Assembly: GCA_027488055.1 (NCBI GenBank)
Contig: JAIYCK010000341.1
Location: 1-7,893, forward strand
DNA from: Flavobacteriales bacterium
Lineage (GTDB): Bacteria; Bacteroidota; Bacteroidia; Flavobacteriales_D; Sanyastnellaceae
DNA: 7,893 nucleotides
Direction of reading: 5' to 3'
The notes under the pieces are model-generated. The model was not told where the DNA came from. It was given only the letters and a program-made list of their open reading frames with translations, and made no database searches. Made by a program: the position numbers and the translations under genes. Below, piece by piece: positions 5,895-7,893 of the stretch; position 1 is the first letter of the stretch; the number at the start of each line of letters is the position of its first letter.

Positions 5895-7481
5895 ATGAAA
5901 GCGTATTGCTCATTTTTCTTAATCCTTGTTTTTCAGGTTGAATTGGCCAAAGCTCAGCCAGAACTTCAAATGCGCACCAACGCAGCGACTACCATCGCAG
6001 CAAGTGATTTGAAAGCACATCTGGATATTATTGCATCGGATAGTTACGAGGGCCGAGAAACAGGATCCAAGGGTCAACGCATGGCAGCAGACTATCTTAT
6101 TGAGTACTATAAAAAAATAGGAATTCCACCTGGAAACAATGGGAGCTACCGTCAAACGTTTCCATTGAAAAAACAGAATTTTTTGAAATCCAATATCGTC
6201 CTCGACGGTAGAACCTTCACCTATGTAAAGAATTTCTTTACGTGGGGTGCTGAGTGGAGTCTATTGGAAGACAAGGAGATGATTTTTGTAGGATACGGTA
6301 TTGATGATGCGGCATATTCCGATTTGAAGGATATGGATTTGAAGGGAAAAATAGCTGTTTGTTTCAGCGGAGAACCCCGCAACAAAGACGGTGTGAGCTT
6401 GATTTCAGGCACAACTACGCTGAGTGATTGGGCGTTCGACATCGAAAAAAAGCAAAATGCGCTGAAGGCCAAAGGTGCCAAGGGCGTTCTGGTAATAGAA
6501 CCTGGTTACGAGGTGATGATTCAACGCATTCGGTATTGGTTGGAACAACCGGGAATGGACTTGGATTATCCAACAAAGCGCGCAGAACAAGAGATCGTAT
6601 TGCCTACGGTGTATGTTTCACGGGAAATGGGCGACATTCTGTTGGCGAAGATTAAATCTTCAGTTGATAAAGAGGTGGCCCGTATCAGCAAAAAGGGCAA
6701 AGGCAAGGCGCGTAAAATAAAATCGAACATTCGCGTGGAGATGATTATCGAAACAGAGAAGCTTCAGTCAGATAACATACTTGCTTTCATTGAGGGGAGC
6801 GATCCGAAATTGAAAGATGAAGTGGTTGTGATATCGGCGCATTATGACCATATCGGAATCGTGAAAGGTGAGATCAACAACGGCGCGGACGATGATGGAA
6901 GCGGTACAGTGACCACCATGGAGTTAGCACAAGCTTTCATGGAGGCGAAAAAGGGAGGCTTTGGGCCGCGAAGAAGTATCTTGTTTCTGCATGTGAGTGG
7001 CGAGGAAAAAGGATTGTTGGGCAGCGAATGGTACAGCGAGTATCCCGTTTATCCATTGGCGCAGACAGTGGTGGATCTAAACATTGATATGATTGGTCGC
7101 AAGGACGCAGAGCACACAGATGGAAACTATGTGTATATCATCGGTTCGGATAAATTGAGTACTGAATTGCATAGTATTTCAGAACAATGCAATAAGACGT
7201 ATACCAATATTGAATTGGATTACACCTACAATGATCCAAAAGATCCCAATCGTTTTTATTATCGGTCTGATCATTACAACTTTGCCAAGCACAATATTCC
7301 TGTCATTTTTTATTTTAGCGGAGTACACGAGGACTATCATAAGCCGGGTGATGACGCTGAAAAGATCATGTTTGATAAAATGGCCGTGATTGGTCAACTT
7401 GTTTTTCAAACAGCTTGGGAAGTAGCCAATCGCGACGGTAGACTGAAAGTGGACGTGGTAAGTGATTTTATCACTGATTAA
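5895..7481 (+). CDS. Secreted M28-family zinc aminopeptidase with PA-like insert
   Basis: The chosen start is the ATG at 5895, not the GTG just before it, because it begins a clean signal peptide (MKAYC, hydrophobic core, cleavage after 'LAKA' near residue 20, leaving Gln). The 528-residue protein has an N-terminal peptidase part ('YEGRETGSKGQ', 51-61), an inserted PA-like domain (about 120-280, with 'FVGYGI' and 'KGAKGVLVIEPG'), and the M28 catalytic core. The zinc and catalytic residues are all present: His316 in 'SAHYDHIG', Asp332 in 'NGADDDGSG', Glu370-Glu371 in 'SGEEKGLLGS', Asp398 in 'NIDMIG', and His482 in 'DYHKPGDD'. It should be an active di-zinc aminopeptidase or carboxypeptidase in the periplasm or outside the cell; specificity cannot be read. 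A very basic segment (266-280, rich in Lys, Gly and Arg) lies at the end of the insert. It is co-transcribed with rpiB; a functional link between them is not evident. Confidence 0.92.
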   Translation: MKAYCSFFLILVFQVELAKAQPELQMRTNAATTIAASDLKAHLDIIASDSYEGRETGSKGQRMAADYLIEYYKKIGIPPGNNGSYRQTFPLKKQNFLKSNIVLDGRTFTYVKNFFTWGAEWSLLEDKEMIFVGYGIDDAAYSDLKDMDLKGKIAVCFSGEPRNKDGVSLISGTTTLSDWAFDIEKKQNALKAKGAKGVLVIEPGYEVMIQRIRYWLEQPGMDLDYPTKRAEQEIVLPTVYVSREMGDILLAKIKSSVDKEVARISKKGKGKARKIKSNIRVEMIIETEKLQSDNILAFIEGSDPKLKDEVVVISAHYDHIGIVKGEINNGADDDGSGTVTTMELAQAFMEAKKGGFGPRRSILFLHVSGEEKGLLGSEWYSEYPVYPLAQTVVDLNIDMIGRKDAEHTDGNYVYIIGSDKLSTELHSISEQCNKTYTNIELDYTYNDPKDPNRFYYRSDHYNFAKHNIPVIFYFSGVHEDYHKPGDDAEKIMFDKMAVIGQLVFQTAWEVANRDGRLKVDVVSDFITD

Positions 7482-7494
7482 CGTCGGCACAATG

Positions 7495-7522
7495 TTTGTT
7501 TTTTAGTTCACTACTAATTTAA
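7495..7522 (+). promoter_or_regulatory. Weak promoter-like elements before the last gene
   Basis: TTTG (7495-7498) and TAATTTAA (7515-7522, 6 of 8 to TAnnTTTG) lie 16 bases apart, 13 bases before the ATG at 7536. The -7 box lacks its final TG and the spacer is short, so the gene may instead be read through from the M28 peptidase. Confidence 0.2.
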
Positions 7523-7535
7523 TCTTCTTGTTCTA

Positions 7536-7893
7536 ATGAAAAAACTAATTTTTATTTTAATTGCCCTTTCGGCTTTACCGGTGATGGCGCAACGTCGTAC
7601 ACGGAATCTCAATGCTCCTCCAGAAGTGGTGGAGTCACCTAGAACGGGTCATGGAATCGGGGCGGTTTTAAGCTTAACGCATGGCAATGGTTTGGCCTAT
7701 CGTTATTGGCCCAAGCGATTTGGAATGCATGTGGCTATGTTTCGGAATGTGACAAATAATAATAGTTATTTCTCTGTGGGTGGTGCTGGCTATTACACGT
7801 TAAAGGAATTCAGCTACACCAACAAACTTTTCTTGCACGTGGGTATGGACTATGTCTACCGTAGGACATCGGATTATCTGGTGTCCTATTCGA
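7536..7893 (+). CDS. Secreted, probably outer-membrane beta-barrel protein (partial, C-terminus outside window)
   Basis: The frame opens with ATG at 7536 and stays open to the right edge (119 complete codons). A clear signal peptide (MKKLIFILIALSALPVMA, cut before Gln19) is followed by a short Arg/Pro-rich linker. From about residue 38 there are alternating strands such as 'GIGAVLSLTHGNGLAYRYW', 'FGMHVAMFRN', 'YFSVGGAGYYTL' and 'KLFLHVGMDYVYRR', separated by short turns. This amphipathic, aromatic-rich pattern fits a small outer-membrane barrel or porin-family protein of the kind common in Bacteroidota. No named family was recognised. It begins 54 bases after the M28 peptidase stop. Confidence 0.75.
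   Translation, partial: MKKLIFILIALSALPVMAQRRTRNLNAPPEVVESPRTGHGIGAVLSLTHGNGLAYRYWPKRFGMHVAMFRNVTNNNSYFSVGGAGYYTLKEFSYTNKLFLHVGMDYVYRRTSDYLVSYS

Noticed and set aside
7461..7475. Inverted repeat AGTGAT-TTT-ATCACT at the end of the M28 peptidase gene, considered as a terminator
   Set aside because: The stem is 6 A+T-rich pairs inside the coding region, and no T-run follows directly; the T-rich stretch is more than 20 bases later.

Overview
The window looks like a chromosomal segment from a member of the Bacteroidota, probably Cytophagales-like. The basis is indirect: secreted proteins whose signal peptides end in a typical '…A|Q' junction, an M28 peptidase with a PA-like insert, a YwqK/MORN_2-type repeat protein, almost no Shine-Dalgarno sequences, and promoter-like TAnnTTTG (-7) boxes, one preceded by TTTG and one by TTG at suitable spacing. 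No rRNA, tRNA, CRISPR array or intact insertion sequence was seen.

Left part (1-587, minus strand): the start of a secreted MORN_2/YwqK-like repeat protein that runs off the left edge. Next comes about 730 bases (588-1319) with no convincing intact gene. It holds short direct and inverted repeats, a stop-interrupted reading frame that resembles a decayed beta-helix repeat protein, and two weak short ORFs.

Middle (1320-5183, minus strand): three genes in one orientation. The first transcribed is a 657-residue DUF2779 protein with a Cas4/RecB-like PD-(D/E)XK nuclease half, four cysteines fit for an Fe-S cluster, and a DEDD exonuclease half. Only 4 bases after its stop begins a GIY-YIG nuclease-like protein with a long Lys/Glu-rich coiled-coil extension. 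After another 122 bases comes a 238-residue protein that faintly resembles the uracil-DNA glycosylase superfamily. The two downstream genes are far richer in A+T than the DUF2779 gene or the right-hand genes. They look like an acquired cassette placed exactly behind the DUF2779 stop codon. A nuclease + nuclease + glycosylase-like set acting on nucleic acid is the best candidate here for an undescribed (possibly defence or repair) module, but this is inference from domains and layout.

Right part (5463-7893, plus strand): ordinary-looking chromosomal genes. rpiB (ribose-5-phosphate isomerase B) sits behind a good Bacteroidota-type promoter. It is followed after 3 bases by a secreted zinc M28 aminopeptidase, and 54 bases later by the start of a secreted, probably outer-membrane beta-barrel protein cut by the right edge. 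The 279 bases between the DUF2779 gene and rpiB are a divergent promoter region.
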